The notes beneath the pieces are model-generated. The model was not told the origin of the DNA and made no database searches. It saw nothing but the letters and a program-made list of their open reading frames with translations. This document shows, one piece after another, positions 16,559 through 16,656 of a stretch of 16,656 bases of DNA (the first letter of the stretch is position 1; each line of letters begins with the position of its first letter). Made by a program: the position numbers and the translations under genes. This stretch comes from Bordetella parapertussis. GTDB taxonomy: Bacteria > Pseudomonadota > Gammaproteobacteria > Burkholderiales > Burkholderiaceae_B. The stretch is taken from positions 1 to 16,656 of the forward strand of contig CAMBLP010000034.1 of assembly GCA_945868195.1 (NCBI GenBank), read 5' to 3'.

Positions 16559-16656
16559 ATGAGTGAAAACATCAAAAACGTAAGCGATGTCAGCTTCGAT
16601 GCGGACGTATTGAAATCCTCTCAGCCCGTACTGGTGGACTATTGGGCGGCTTGGTG
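16559..16656 (+). CDS. trxA: Thioredoxin, N-terminal part (runs off the right edge)
   Basis: This is the small disulphide reductase of the cytoplasm. Thirty-two codons are visible: MSENIKNVSDVSFDADVLKS, then SQPVLVDYWAAW, where the CGPC active site should follow directly. The match with E. coli thioredoxin (VDFWAEW before CGPC) fixes the frame and the ATG. It is divergent from parE. The upstream ribosome site is weak (AGAGA, about 6 bases before the ATG), and no promoter could be named with confidence. In Burkholderiales trxA is commonly followed by rho; that part lies outside the window. Confidence 0.93.
   Translation, partial: MSENIKNVSDVSFDADVLKSSQPVLVDYWAAW

Overview
The window looks like the chromosome of a betaproteobacterium, probably of the order Burkholderiales. 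The grounds are a tandem parE-parC pair divergent from trxA, and the general style of the housekeeping proteins. I cannot place the genus. All genes except the trxA fragment at the right edge are on the minus strand, so the transcription order runs from right to left.

Right part (about 9.5-16.66 kb), housekeeping: a partial trxA (+) at the edge; an intergenic stretch of about 285 bases with a strong 22-bp inverted repeat; parE and parC (both topoisomerase IV subunits, stop codon directly followed by start codon); a 2Fe-2S/FAD/NAD(P)H oxidoreductase of the AscD-like ferredoxin-reductase family; a solitary UgpB-like periplasmic solute-binding protein; and a clear intrinsic terminator that closes this block.

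Middle part (0.67-9.39 kb): eight tightly packed genes in the order pilL-N-O-P-Q-R-S-V. This is the gene order of the type IVB thin-pilus operon of IncI plasmid R64, without pilM, pilT (lytic transglycosylase), pilU (prepilin peptidase) and the rci/shufflon unit. The products would be an outer-membrane lipoprotein with a VirB9-like N-half and a TcpQ-like C-half (PilL), a lipoprotein secretin (PilN), two accessory proteins (PilO, PilP), an assembly ATPase (PilQ), a polytopic platform protein (PilR), a major prepilin (PilS) and a tip-type minor prepilin (PilV). Most junctions are ATGA or TGATG overlaps, which points to one translationally coupled unit. By eye the pil genes have lower GC than parC/parE (roughly 40-48% in sampled lines against roughly 60-68%), which suggests a separate origin, but no integrase, transfer gene or attachment repeat is visible.

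Left edge (1-511): the first 170 codons of alaS, with its own recognisable promoter between pilV and alaS. The promoter is framed by a 9-bp inverted repeat.

The most interesting item is the stripped-down, chromosomally placed R64-like pilus locus with an unusual PilL and a fixed PilV tip protein. No tRNA, rRNA, CRISPR or insertion sequence was found. No stretch longer than 300 bases lacks a gene.
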